Positions 8,045 to 16,698 of a DNA stretch of 55,541 bases are shown here, one piece after another. Position numbers and translations under genes: made by a program. Under the pieces are notes generated by a model. It had not been told where the DNA came from. It worked only from the letters and a program-made list of their open reading frames with translations, and ran no database searches. The stretch's first letter is position 1. Each line of letters begins with the position of its first letter. The stretch lies in assembly GCF_003112535.1 (NCBI RefSeq), contig NZ_BEWA01000037.1, positions 1-55,541 on the forward strand, in the 5' to 3' direction. Source of the stretch: Streptomyces rishiriensis (GTDB taxonomy: Bacteria; Actinomycetota; Actinomycetes; Streptomycetales; Streptomycetaceae).

Positions 8045-9454
8045 TCACGACGTCGGCGACCGGGGCACCGCCACCGTCGCCGTCAGTCCGCTCGGCTTGT
8101 GGTGTGCGTATGTCAGGGAGCCGCCGCCGGCCGCGAGCAGGGCTCGGGAGATGGACAGGCCCAACCCCGACCCCTTGACGTTCTGGTGGCGGCCGCTACG
8201 CCAGAAACGGTCGCCCACACGCGTGAGTTCCTCGTCCGTCAGACCCGGCCCGTTGTCGGTGACGACGATGGTCGAGGTGTCGCCGTCGGCCGCCACGACG
8301 ACCTCGACGCTCTCGCCCTGCGGCGTGAACTTCACGGCGTTGTCGATGACGGCGTCCAGGGCGCTGGAGAGCGTCACGGGGTCGGCCCACGCCGTGGTGG
8401 GCGGGCAGTCGCCCACCAGCCGGACGCCCTTGGCCTCGGCGGTGGGCGCCCAGGCGGCCACCCGCTCGGCGGTCAGCGCGCCGATGTCGGTGACCCGCAG
8501 GTGGGCCTCGGCGTGCTCGGCGAGGGCGAGGTCCAGCAGGTCGTCCAGAACCTGGGCCAGGCGCTTGCCCTCGTTCTGGACGGATGCGATCTCCTCGTTG
8601 CCCTCGGGGAGCTCGTAGCCCAGCAGTTCGATGCGCAGCAGCAGGGCGGCGAGCGGGTTGCGCAGTTGGTGCGAGGCGTCGGCGACGAAGGCGCGCTGCT
8701 GTTCCAGCACGTTCTCGACGTTGTCCGCCATCTCGTTGAACGCTCCGGCCAGTCGCCTCAGTTCCGGCGGTCCGCCGCCCACCGCGACCCGGGACTTCAG
8801 CCGGCCGCTCGCGATCTCGTGGGTGGTGGCGTCCAGGACCCGCACCGGCCGGAGCACCCACCCCGTCAGCCGCAGGGCCGCGCCGATGGCCAGCAGCATC
8901 GCGGCGACCTCGCCGGCGCCGATGACCAGCCAGCCGTGCAGGATCCGCGACCTCATCGGCCCGGTGGGCGAGTCGGTGACGACGACCGCGACGACGTCGC
9001 CGTCCCGGATGACCGGCGACGCCACGACGAGCCGGTTGCGCTGCCACGGCCACACCTGCCGGGGGTCGTGACTGCGCCGGCTGAGCAGCGCCTCGTCGAA
9101 GGCGTCCCGCACCTCGCCCGTTTCGGGGAGGTACCAGTCCCGCGGGGCATGAGCCATGGGAGTGTCGGTGCCGTAGAAGACGCCGGCCCGGATGCCGTAG
9201 ACGTCGTAGTAGCTGGCGAGTTCCCGGCCGAGCGTCTCGCGCCGCTCGTTGGTGGACGCCGACGCGGAGTCGCCGGCGCCCGCCGAGGCGGTGACGAACT
9301 GGGCGAGCGCCGCGAACCGCGCGGTGTCGTCGATGCGGTCGACGACCACCTTCTGCTGCTGGGCGCCGGCCACGCTGATCGCCAGCGGCACCCCCAGGGC
9401 CAGCAGCACGGCCGCCATCAGGACGATGAGCAGCGGCAGAAGACGAGTACGCAA
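8045..9454 (-). CDS. Sensor histidine kinase (HAMP-HisKA-HATPase)
   Basis: A 469-aa membrane kinase with one N-terminal TM (residues 6-30), an extracytoplasmic sensor of about 145 residues, a second TM near residues 175-200, HAMP, a HisKA domain with the phospho-histidine in ASHQLRNPLAAL (about residue 260), and HATPase_c with DNAVKF, DNGPGL and GSGLGLSI boxes. It begins at a TTG with a GGGGA ribosome site about 8 nt upstream; no in-frame ATG/GTG fits between it and the regulator. It is the second gene of the regulator-kinase operon (12-nt gap) and converges on the TAXI receptor gene. Confidence 0.92.
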   Translation of the reverse strand: MRTRLLPLLIVLMAAVLLALGVPLAISVAGAQQQKVVVDRIDDTARFAALAQFVTASAGAGDSASASTNERRETLGRELASYYDVYGIRAGVFYGTDTPMAHAPRDWYLPETGEVRDAFDEALLSRRSHDPRQVWPWQRNRLVVASPVIRDGDVVAVVVTDSPTGPMRSRILHGWLVIGAGEVAAMLLAIGAALRLTGWVLRPVRVLDATTHEIASGRLKSRVAVGGGPPELRRLAGAFNEMADNVENVLEQQRAFVADASHQLRNPLAALLLRIELLGYELPEGNEEIASVQNEGKRLAQVLDDLLDLALAEHAEAHLRVTDIGALTAERVAAWAPTAEAKGVRLVGDCPPTTAWADPVTLSSALDAVIDNAVKFTPQGESVEVVVAADGDTSTIVVTDNGPGLTDEELTRVGDRFWRSGRHQNVKGSGLGLSISRALLAAGGGSLTYAHHKPSGLTATVAVPRSPTS

Positions 9455-9466
9455 CCGCGGTCCCCG

Positions 9467-10153
9467 CTACGCGGCCGGGGCGACGAGCCGGTAACCCACG
9501 CCGCGCACGGTCTCGATCAACGCCGGCATGCGCAGCTTGGCGCGCAGCGAGGCCACATGGACCTCCAGAGTGCGCCCGGTCCCCTCCCAGCTGGTGCGCC
9601 ACACCTCACTGATGATCTGCTCCCGGCGGAAGACCACGCCGGGGCGCTGGGCCAGCAGCGCCAGGAGGTCGAACTCCTTACGGGTCAGCTGGACGGCGGC
9701 GCCGTCCACCGTGACGCGACGGGTGGGCAGTTCGATCTGCACGGGTCCCAGGCGCAGCGCGCTGTCCTGGCCGGTGGCCGGGTCCTCATGGACGGTACGG
9801 CGGCTGACGGCGTGGATACGGGCGAGCAGTTCCCCGGTGTCGTAGGGCTTCACCACGTAGTCGTCGGCGCCCATGTTGAGGCCGTGGATGCGCGAGCGCA
9901 CGTCGGAGCGGGCCGTCACCATGATCACCGGCGTGGCGGTGCGCTTGCGGATCTTGCCGCAGACCTCGTACCCGTCCTGGTCGGGCAGGCCCAGGTCGAG
10001 CAGGACGACCCCGAAGCCGGATCCCTCCGGGACGAGCGCCTGCAGGGCTTCCTCGCCGCTGCGCGCGTGGGTGACGTCGAAACCGTGCCGTTTGAGGACG
10101 GCGGACAGCGCGGCGGCGACATGGTTGTCGTCCTCGACGAGCAGCAGTCTCAT
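9467..10153 (-). CDS. OmpR/PhoB-family response regulator
   Basis: A 228-aa regulator. The receiver domain has LLLVEDD at the N-terminus, phospho-acceptor D53 in VVLLDLGLPDQDG, and DYVVKPYDTGELLARI. The C-terminal winged helix (about residues 135-226) ends with the usual LRAKL...ETVRGVGYRL. The ATG at 10153 is fixed by a strong GGAGGAGG site; a 90-nt upstream extension lacks one. It is transcribed with the kinase gene and divergently from gluA, with a 320-bp shared upstream region. A TctD-like role (control by an organic acid through the neighbouring TAXI receptor) is possible but only inferred. Confidence 0.93.
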   Translation of the reverse strand: MRLLLVEDDNHVAAALSAVLKRHGFDVTHARSGEEALQALVPEGSGFGVVLLDLGLPDQDGYEVCGKIRKRTATPVIMVTARSDVRSRIHGLNMGADDYVVKPYDTGELLARIHAVSRRTVHEDPATGQDSALRLGPVQIELPTRRVTVDGAAVQLTRKEFDLLALLAQRPGVVFRREQIISEVWRTSWEGTGRTLEVHVASLRAKLRMPALIETVRGVGYRLVAPAA

Positions 10154-10364
10154 TCCGGCCTCCTCCGGTTCGGTTCCTCGGGCATACGGTCCGGCCCACT
10201 CCGGCAGGCGTGCGGTGTCGCGACGCACGGAAAAGGCGGGCACACGCGTGTGTGCATCATGGCAGTGACGCTGATGGACGGGACGCAGTCAAGCGAGTTC
10301 CGGTTGCACGCGCCTTCCGTTATCCGGCCGATACGCCCGCAGGTCGCAAGTGCTACGACATGTG

Positions 10365-10380
10365 TCCGATTGCTATCGGA
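10365..10380. promoter_or_regulatory. 16-bp palindrome upstream of gluA (candidate operator)
   Basis: TCCGAT-TGCT-ATCGGA is a perfect 6-bp inverted repeat located 30 bp upstream of the gluA -35 element, within the divergent region shared with the OmpR-type regulator. It could bind a dimeric regulator of either side; no factor is identified. Confidence 0.4.
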
Positions 10381-10410
10381 TCGTGATGCTCAGATTCCCC
10401 TCAGATGTAA

Positions 10411-10439
10411 TGACGCTGGTCGCGGCGGGTCACTACTGT
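10411..10439 (+). promoter_or_regulatory. gluA promoter (-35/-10)
   Basis: TGACGC (10411-10416), a 17-bp spacer, and TACTGT (10434-10439) form a good vegetative promoter. A transcript starting near 10446 would include the GAGGAGG/GGAG ribosome site ahead of gluA. Confidence 0.55.
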
Positions 10440-10473
10440 CCTGCGAAACCGAGGAGGACGGAGCCCCAGAGCG

Positions 10474-11250
<777 letters not shown>

Positions 11251-11314
11251 CCCGCAGCCCTGACGGACCCCGCACCGCCCGCCGTACTTAAACACTCTTC
11301 TAAGGACGCTCTCC

Positions 11315-12178
11315 ATGAAGCTTCGCAAGGTCACCGCCGCCTCGGCCGCAGCCCTCGTCCTGGCCCTGGCCGCCACCGCGTGCGGCGGCGACAACAAGAA
11401 CGACAGCGGCAGCGGCTCCAGCGCCGGCAGCGGCGGCGGCGGCAAGATCAAGGTCGGCATCAAGTTCGACCAGCCCGGCCTCGGCCTGAAGAAGCCCGAC
11501 GGGTCCTTCGCCGGTTTCGACGTGGACGTCGCCACGTACATCGCCAAGCAGCTCGGCTACCAGCCGAACCAGATCGAGTTCGTCGAGACCAAGAGCGCCG
11601 ACCGCGAGAACGCCCTCTCGCGCGGCGACGTCAAGTTCATCACGGCCACCTACTCGATCAACGACGAGCGCAAGAAGAAGGTCGACTTCGCCGGCCCGTA
11701 CCTGCTGGCCCACCAGGACCTGCTGATCAAGTCCAATTCGGACATCTCCAAGGGCACGGACCTCAACGGCAAGAAGCTGTGTTCCGTGACCGGTTCGACG
11801 TCGGCGCAGAACGTGCAGAAGTCGATCGCTCCGGACGCGAAGCTCAAGGAGGTGAGCTCCTACTCGGAGTGCATCGCCGGCCTGCAGAGCGGCGCTGTGG
11901 ACGCGGTCACCACCGACGACTCGATCCTCGCCGGCTTCGCGTCGCAGGAGCAGTACAAGGGCAAGTTCAAGCTCGCGGGCCTGAAGCTCAGCAACGAGAA
12001 CTACGGCGTCGGCGTCAAGAAGGGCGACACGGCGACCGTCGACAAGATCAACAAGGCGCTTGAGCAGATGGTCAGCGACGGCTCGTGGGAGAAGGCCGTC
12101 AAGGCCAACTTCGGCCCCGCCGACTACAAGAACGAGCCCGCCCCGAAGATCGGCGTCATCGTCCCGAACGCCTCGTAA
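11315..12178 (+). CDS. gluB: Glutamate-binding lipoprotein GluB
   Basis: Substrate-binding lipoprotein of the importer, 287 aa. The signal peptide ends in a lipobox with the lipid-modified cysteine at C23 (LAATAC-GG). A Ser/Gly linker follows, then an SBP_bac_3 domain (from about residue 45: KIKVGIKFDQPGLG...). The domain contains two cysteines, KLCSVTGST and SYSECIAG, likely a disulfide as in related glutamate-binding proteins. The ribosome site AAGGACG precedes the ATG. It lies 64 bp after gluA and is followed by a strong hairpin (separate entry). Confidence 0.93.
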   Translation: MKLRKVTAASAAALVLALAATACGGDNKNDSGSGSSAGSGGGGKIKVGIKFDQPGLGLKKPDGSFAGFDVDVATYIAKQLGYQPNQIEFVETKSADRENALSRGDVKFITATYSINDERKKKVDFAGPYLLAHQDLLIKSNSDISKGTDLNGKKLCSVTGSTSAQNVQKSIAPDAKLKEVSSYSECIAGLQSGAVDAVTTDDSILAGFASQEQYKGKFKLAGLKLSNENYGVGVKKGDTATVDKINKALEQMVSDGSWEKAVKANFGPADYKNEPAPKIGVIVPNAS

Positions 12179-12206
12179 CCACAGCTCAGCCACAGCGGGG
12201 TTCCCT

Positions 12207-12250
12207 GCGGTGCGCCGCCGTCCGTCGCGATCCAGGCGGCGGCGCACCGC
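12207..12250 (+). promoter_or_regulatory. Perfect 14-bp inverted repeat between gluB and gluC
   Basis: The arms GCGGTGCGCCGCCG (12207-12220) and CGGCGGCGCACCGC (12237-12250) are perfectly complementary, with a 16-nt loop and no U-tract. It begins 28 nt after the gluB stop. A hairpin here would act as a 3' stabiliser or partial terminator, giving more binding protein than permease, as known for REP elements in other binding-protein operons. Confidence 0.7.
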
Positions 12251-12290
12251 ACCCTTCCCATACGCCACCCAGCCGGAAGCGCGGGAGATC

Positions 12291-12956
12291 GTGTTCGACT
12301 TTCTTGATGGTTACGACGTCCTAGGGGCGTTCTGGATGACGGTGAAACTCACCGCCGTCTCCGCCGTGGGCTCCCTGATCTGGGGCACCCTGTTGGCCGC
12401 CATGCGGGTCAGCCCGGTCCCGCTGATGCGCGGGTTCGGCACCGTGTACGTCAACATCGTCCGGAACATCCCCCTGACGGTCATCATTCTGTTCAGCTCG
12501 CTCGGTCTGGCCGATATCTTCGGCATGACCATGGGCAGCGACGACTTCGACGTCCAGGGTTTCCGGCTGGCCGTGCTCGGGCTGGTCGGCTACACCGCGG
12601 CCTTCGTCTGCGAGGCGATCCGCTCCGGCATCAACACCGTGCCCATGGGCCAGGCCGAGGCGGCCCGGGCCATCGGCCTGAGCTTCACGCAGACCCTGAC
12701 GCTGGTCGTTCTCCCCCAGGCCTTCCGCTCGGTCATCGGCCCGCTGGCCAACGTCCTGATCGCGCTGACCAAGAACACCACGGTGGCGGCCGCCATCGGC
12801 GTCGCCGAAGCCGCCTACCTCATGAAGACGATGATCGAGAACGAGGCACAGACGCTGCTCATCGGCGCGGTCTTCGCCTTCGGGTTCGTGGTACTGACCC
12901 TGCCCACCGGCCTCATCCTGGGCTGGCTCAGCAAGCGACTGGCGGTGAAGCGATGA
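12291..12956 (+). CDS. gluC: Glutamate ABC transporter permease GluC
   Basis: A 221-aa HisM/GlnP-type permease with about five membrane helices. The EAA loop is in EAIRSGINTVPMGQAEAARAIGLS. The GTG at 12291 (V-F-D-F-L-D-G) has GGGAG just upstream. A much longer in-frame ORF from 12060 reads back through gluB in the wrong frame and is rejected. Its stop overlaps the next start (ATGA), coupling it to gluD, with which it should form the heteromeric channel. Confidence 0.92.
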   Translation: MFDFLDGYDVLGAFWMTVKLTAVSAVGSLIWGTLLAAMRVSPVPLMRGFGTVYVNIVRNIPLTVIILFSSLGLADIFGMTMGSDDFDVQGFRLAVLGLVGYTAAFVCEAIRSGINTVPMGQAEAARAIGLSFTQTLTLVVLPQAFRSVIGPLANVLIALTKNTTVAAAIGVAEAAYLMKTMIENEAQTLLIGAVFAFGFVVLTLPTGLILGWLSKRLAVKR

Positions 12957-13861
12957 GCTCGGTCCTCTACGACACTCCCGGCCCTCGCGCCAAGCGGCGC
13001 AACGTCCTGTTCTCGGTGGTCTTCACCGTCCTGCTCGCCCTGCTCCTATGGTGGATGTGGCAGAAGATGGACGACAAGGACCAGCTCGAATCCGCGCTCT
13101 GGAAGCCGTTCGTCGAGTCCGAGGCGTGGACGACGTACCTGCTGCCCGGCCTCGCCAACACGCTGAAGGCCGCGTCGCTCGCCATGGTCATCGCCCTCCC
13201 GCTGGGCGCGGTCTTCGGCATCGCCCGGCTGTCCGACCATCGCTGGGTGCGCGGCGTGTCCGGCACGGTGGTCGAGTTCTTCCGGGCCATCCCGGTGCTG
13301 CTGCTGATGCTCTTCGCCAACGAGTTCTACGCCCGCTCCACGAACGTCGGCAGCGCGGACCGGCCTCTCTACGCCGTCGTCACCGGACTGGTGCTCTACA
13401 ACGCGGCCGTCCTCGCCGAGGTCGTCCGGGCAGGCATCCTCTCCCTGCCCAGGGGGCAGACGGAGGCGGCGTACGCCATCGGTCTGCGCAAGGGCCAGAC
13501 GATGAGCAGCATCCTTCTCCCGCAGGCGGTCACCGCGATGCTCCCGGCGATCGTCAGCCAACTCGTCGTCATCGTGAAGGACACCGCACTCGGCGGTGTG
13601 ATGATCGGATTCGCCGAGTTGCTCAACTCGCGCGGCACGCTCGCGGCCAACTACGCGAACGTCGTCCAGAGCTTCATCGTCGTCGCGATCATCTTCATCC
13701 TTCTGAACTTCATCCTGACCACCTTCGCGAGCTGGCTGGAGCGCCGTCTGCGGCGCAGCAAGCGCAGCACGGGGGCGGTGCTCGGCGCGGAGGACATGGA
13801 GGAACTCAATCCGGCGGCGGTCGGCGGCACCTTCGGGACCGGCGCGGGCGGCACCATCTGA
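12953..13861 (+). CDS. gluD: Glutamate ABC transporter permease GluD
   Basis: A 302-aa permease of the same family as GluC, with a long N-terminal cytosolic and membrane extension (TM about 18-38). The EAA loop is EVVRAGILSLPRGQTEAAYAIGLRKGQ. The C-terminal tail of about 50 residues is hydrophilic and Gly-rich. It is the last gene of the operon, overlaps gluC by 4 bp and is followed 30 bp later by a stem-loop terminator. Confidence 0.93.
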   Translation: MSSVLYDTPGPRAKRRNVLFSVVFTVLLALLLWWMWQKMDDKDQLESALWKPFVESEAWTTYLLPGLANTLKAASLAMVIALPLGAVFGIARLSDHRWVRGVSGTVVEFFRAIPVLLLMLFANEFYARSTNVGSADRPLYAVVTGLVLYNAAVLAEVVRAGILSLPRGQTEAAYAIGLRKGQTMSSILLPQAVTAMLPAIVSQLVVIVKDTALGGVMIGFAELLNSRGTLAANYANVVQSFIVVAIIFILLNFILTTFASWLERRLRRSKRSTGAVLGAEDMEELNPAAVGGTFGTGAGGTI

Positions 13862-13891
13862 CGCCCGCTCAAGCATGGTGACCGGAACGGA

Positions 13892-13919
13892 GGCAGTGGC
13901 GTGCGCGCCACTGCCTTTC
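13892..13919 (+). terminator. Terminator of the gluABCD operon
   Basis: GGCAGTGGCG and CGCCACTGCC form a perfect 10-bp stem around a TGCG tetraloop, followed by TTT. It lies 30 bp after the gluD stop codon. Confidence 0.75.
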
Positions 13920-14037
13920 GTCGCTTGACGCAAACAACGACAATGGGTTGCATACGTTCTGTGATCGTGCACCCTGCTCCAACCCGTTGTTCACTCAAGC
14001 CCGCGAGGACACCGTCGAAGGCAGGGGGCGGCACGCC

Positions 14038-15729
14038 GTGGATCCGGTGATCATCGTCGGAGCCGGACCGGTGGGGCTCACGCTCGCTCTGGCTCTGGCC
14101 CGTCAGCAGGTGCCGTCCGTGGTGCTCGACGAGGGCTCCGGCAAGGACGAGCCGCGGCTCGCGCGCACCGTCGTGCTGCGTGAGGACACCGCGGCCCTGG
14201 TGCAGCGGCTGACCGGAGCGGACCTAGACCGGGCCGGGCTCCGTTGGGCCGGATGGCGCTCGATGCGGCGCAAGCAGGTGATCCGCGAGGTCGCTTTCGA
14301 CGACACCGCCGACCCGGTCCCCCTGCACAGCGCCGACCCCGCTCCGCTGCACATCGCCCAGCATGTGCTGACGGGCGCGCTGCGCGCCGCGCTGGAGGGC
14401 GAGCGGCTGGTGAAGGTCGTCGTGGACAGCCGGCTGGACGGCGTCGAGCAGGAAGCCTCCGGCGTCACGGCCCACACCCGCGGCCCCCGGGGCACCTGGT
14501 GGCGCGGCAGCCACCTGGTCGGCTGCGACGGTCCGCGCTCCACCGTCCGCAAGCTGCTCGACGTCCGTTTCCCCGGCCGCACCGCGGTCGAGCGACACGC
14601 CGTGGCCGCCCTGCGCGTGGAACTTCCCTGGGCCGACGAGGCGTTGCTCCATCGGACGCCGCCGTGGCGGACGTCCGGCCCCTCCGCCGGCGAGGTCACC
14701 GGACGCCCGCTGCCCGACGGCGTCTGGCGCCTGGACTGGCTGCTGCCGCCTGGCAAGGACCTCGTCACGCCCGAACTGCTCGTGGCGCGCATCCGCGAGA
14801 CCCTGGCCGGCTGGAGCGGCGGCTCCACGCCCCCCTACGAGCTGCTGGACACCGGCGTCCACACCGTGCACCACCGGCTGGCCCGCCGCTGGCGCGTGGG
14901 GCGGGTCTTCCTCGCCGGGGACGCCGCGCACCTGCTCGGCGCGTTCGGCGCGCAGGGTCTGGACGAGGGGCTGCGCGACGCCGACAACCTGGCCTGGAAG
15001 CTCGCCCTGGCCTGGCACCACGGGCCGCGCGAGGCACTGCTCGACAGCTACCAGGCGGAGCGGCGCGCGGTCGTCTCCGCCCGGCTGCGCGCCGCCGACC
15101 AGGCGCTGCCGCTGCTGCGCGGCGGCGGTGGCATAAGGGCGTACGTGCCCGGTGCGGCCCGCGGCCACGACGTGCTGCTCACCGATGGCCACCTGGGACG
15201 CGGCCCGCTGGGCGCGGTCGGCGGCTACGAGGAGTCCCCGCTGGCGCCCCGGCATCTGGAGGCGGAGGTTCCGGTCGGCACGGCCCCGGGCGCACAGGTC
15301 CAGGACGTCCGCGTGACGGCGGAGGACGGCTCGTTCGTACAGCTGCGGGACCGGCTCGGCCGGGGCGCGCTGCTCGTCCTGCTGATCGCGCCGGGCACCG
15401 GCGTGTGGGAGCGCCGCCACTGGGTGAGCGCCGGGATCATGCCCCGCCTGGCCGCCGCGGTGACGGCCCTGCCGAGCCCGGCCGAGCTGCTCGTGGCGGA
15501 GGGCTACCCGGGCGCGGCCGCCCACACCGTCCTGCTGATCCGGCCCGACGGCCATCTCGTCGCCGCGCTCAACGGGGTGCGCGCGGCCGACCTGTACGCG
15601 GCGGCGGAAGCGGCCCTGGGCGGTCCGGCGACGCCCCAAAGCCTGCAAGGGGCTCAGGGAAGTCAGGAGACCAAGGGGGCTCAGGAGGCGTCCGCGGCCG
15701 GCGCCGCGGCGGGCAGCTCGGCCAAGTGA
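14038..15729 (+). CDS. FAD-dependent aromatic-type monooxygenase
   Basis: A 563-aa class A flavin monooxygenase (PF01494 type). The Rossmann FAD motif IIVGAGPVGLTLALALA starts at residue 4. A central DG motif (VGCDGPRSTVRKLL) and the FAD-ribityl motif GDAAHLLGAFGAQGLDEGLRDADNLAWKLALA follow. The C-terminal part looks like the thioredoxin-fold extension seen in PHBH/MhpA-like hydroxylases and ends in a Gln/Gly/Ala-rich tail. The substrate is unknown. The GTG start puts the FAD motif at the N-terminus; an upstream TTG at 13948 would add 30 uncharacteristic residues. TTGACG at 13925-13930 may be the -35 of its promoter. Confidence 0.87.
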   Translation: MDPVIIVGAGPVGLTLALALARQQVPSVVLDEGSGKDEPRLARTVVLREDTAALVQRLTGADLDRAGLRWAGWRSMRRKQVIREVAFDDTADPVPLHSADPAPLHIAQHVLTGALRAALEGERLVKVVVDSRLDGVEQEASGVTAHTRGPRGTWWRGSHLVGCDGPRSTVRKLLDVRFPGRTAVERHAVAALRVELPWADEALLHRTPPWRTSGPSAGEVTGRPLPDGVWRLDWLLPPGKDLVTPELLVARIRETLAGWSGGSTPPYELLDTGVHTVHHRLARRWRVGRVFLAGDAAHLLGAFGAQGLDEGLRDADNLAWKLALAWHHGPREALLDSYQAERRAVVSARLRAADQALPLLRGGGGIRAYVPGAARGHDVLLTDGHLGRGPLGAVGGYEESPLAPRHLEAEVPVGTAPGAQVQDVRVTAEDGSFVQLRDRLGRGALLVLLIAPGTGVWERRHWVSAGIMPRLAAAVTALPSPAELLVAEGYPGAAAHTVLLIRPDGHLVAALNGVRAADLYAAAEAALGGPATPQSLQGAQGSQETKGAQEASAAGAAAGSSAK

Positions 15730-15738
15730 CGTCCGGCG

Positions 15739-15819
15739 CGGGTCCCGCCGGTCGCGGGTCCCGTCGGTCACGGGTCCCCTCGGTCGTGGGTCCCGCCGGT
15801 CGCGGGGTCCCGTCGGTCG
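15739..15819. repeat. 16-bp imperfect tandem repeat, about 5 copies
   Basis: The unit CGGGTCCCGYCGGTCG repeats at 15739, 15755, 15771, 15787 and 15803 (last copy 17 bp) with single-base variation. It lies directly downstream of the monooxygenase gene. No ORF or terminator function is evident. Confidence 0.85.
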
Positions 15820-15899
15820 CTCGTCCGGCCGGGCCTGGGCGGCTCCCGTGGCGCGTGTCGCCGCCGGCCGACGCCGGCGCCGGTCGTGCGGCTGCACGC

Positions 15900-15928
15900 G
15901 CTGTCACCGTGAGGTCCACATGGTGACA
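15900..15928. promoter_or_regulatory. Inverted repeat upstream of the cysteine-oxidation operon
   Basis: CTGTCACC and GGTGACAG form a perfect 8-bp inverted repeat separated by 13 nt. It ends a few bases before the TTGACC -35 element at 15934, a position compatible with an activator site. The cognate factor is unknown. Confidence 0.45.
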
Positions 15929-15933
15929 GTGAG

Positions 15934-15962
15934 TTGACCGGGGTCCACCGGCATGGTCTACT
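15934..15962 (+). promoter_or_regulatory. Promoter of the leader peptide / cysteine dioxygenase operon
   Basis: TTGACC (15934-15939), a 17-bp spacer, and TCTACT (15957-15962). The GTG of the leader ORF is 7 nt downstream of the -10, so transcription should start at the GTG itself (leaderless). Confidence 0.6.
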
Positions 15963-15969
15963 CCGGATC

Positions 15970-16056
15970 GTGACCGACACCGATGTGCGCCTGTGGCGGA
16001 GGGTCCATATGGACCTCGTCCGCTATGCGGGCTGCGTGTGTCGTCCGTCCTGCTGA
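15970..16056 (+). CDS. Putative cysteine-responsive leader peptide (28 aa)
   Basis: A short ORF from GTG, ending HMDLVRYAGCVCRPSC-stop. The segment (H)xDLxRxAGCxC is the hallmark of the 'putative leader peptide' family found upstream of sulfur-metabolism genes in Streptomyces. Three of the last seven residues are cysteine (C22, C24, C28), including the final sense codon. It is predicted to be leaderless and lies 99 nt ahead of cysteine dioxygenase. Known polycysteine leaders in mycobacteria couple Cys-tRNA availability to downstream expression; the same is inferred here. It was too short for routine ORF calling. Confidence 0.7.
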   Translation: MTDTDVRLWRRVHMDLVRYAGCVCRPSC

Positions 16057-16155
16057 ATTCGCACCCCCTTTTCCACCGGCGCGCCCCGCCGCAGCGCATC
16101 CGCGCTCGTGCGCCTGGCCGCGCGCCTCCCCGCGAACCTTCACAGGACGGTGCCC

Positions 16156-16698
16156 GTGTCTGTCTCCCCCTCCTTGTCCGCCGTCGCCGCTGACGCCTCC
16201 ACCGCAGCTCCCACGCAGGCGGATCTCCTCGACTTCGTCCGGCGCACGGCCGCCGACGCCGAACTGATCTCCTCGCTCCCCCTCGACCCCGAGGGCCGCA
16301 CCTGGGTGCGCCTGGAGGGCCCCGGCGGCAGCGAGGCCTGGCTGATCGGCTGGCCGCCCGGCACGGGCACCGGCTGGCACGACCACGCGGAGTCGGTGGG
16401 CGCCTTCCTCACCGCCCGGGGCGCGCTGAAGGAGTACTCGCTCGCCGCGCGGCTGCCCACCGACGGCTGGAAGACCCTGGAACTGGCCGACGGCATCGAC
16501 CGGGAACGCTCCCTCACCGCCGGTCGAGGCCGCGCCTTCGGCCGCCACCACGTTCACGAGGTGCTCAACGAGTCGACCGAGGAACACGCCGTCTCCGTCC
16601 ACGCCTACTACCCGCCGCTGCCCGGCATTCGCCGCTACAGCCGCACCGGACGTGTGCTGCGGCTGGAGCAGGTCGAGCGTCCCGAGGACTGGCAGTGA
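16156..16698 (+). CDS. Cysteine dioxygenase (cupin)
   Basis: Non-haem iron enzyme oxidising cysteine to cysteine sulfinate; 180 aa. The cupin metal ligands are visible: two histidines in TGWHDHAESVGAF and a third in GRHHVHEVLNES. The tyrosine pair in VHAYYPPLPG matches the catalytic Tyr region of bacterial enzymes. As in other bacterial CDOs, glycine replaces the cross-linking cysteine of the animal enzyme (ESVGAF). The GTG at 16156 is about 8 nt after AGGA; an upstream ORF from 16108 is less likely. Its stop overlaps the rhodanese start (GTGA). The cysteine leader peptide just upstream supports the substrate. Confidence 0.9.
   Translation: MSVSPSLSAVAADASTAAPTQADLLDFVRRTAADAELISSLPLDPEGRTWVRLEGPGGSEAWLIGWPPGTGTGWHDHAESVGAFLTARGALKEYSLAARLPTDGWKTLELADGIDRERSLTAGRGRAFGRHHVHEVLNESTEEHAVSVHAYYPPLPGIRRYSRTGRVLRLEQVERPEDWQ

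Noticed and set aside
13948..14037. Extended TTG start for the FAD monooxygenase
   Set aside because: The 30 extra residues do not fit the N-terminal FAD motif placement and the region looks like promoter sequence.
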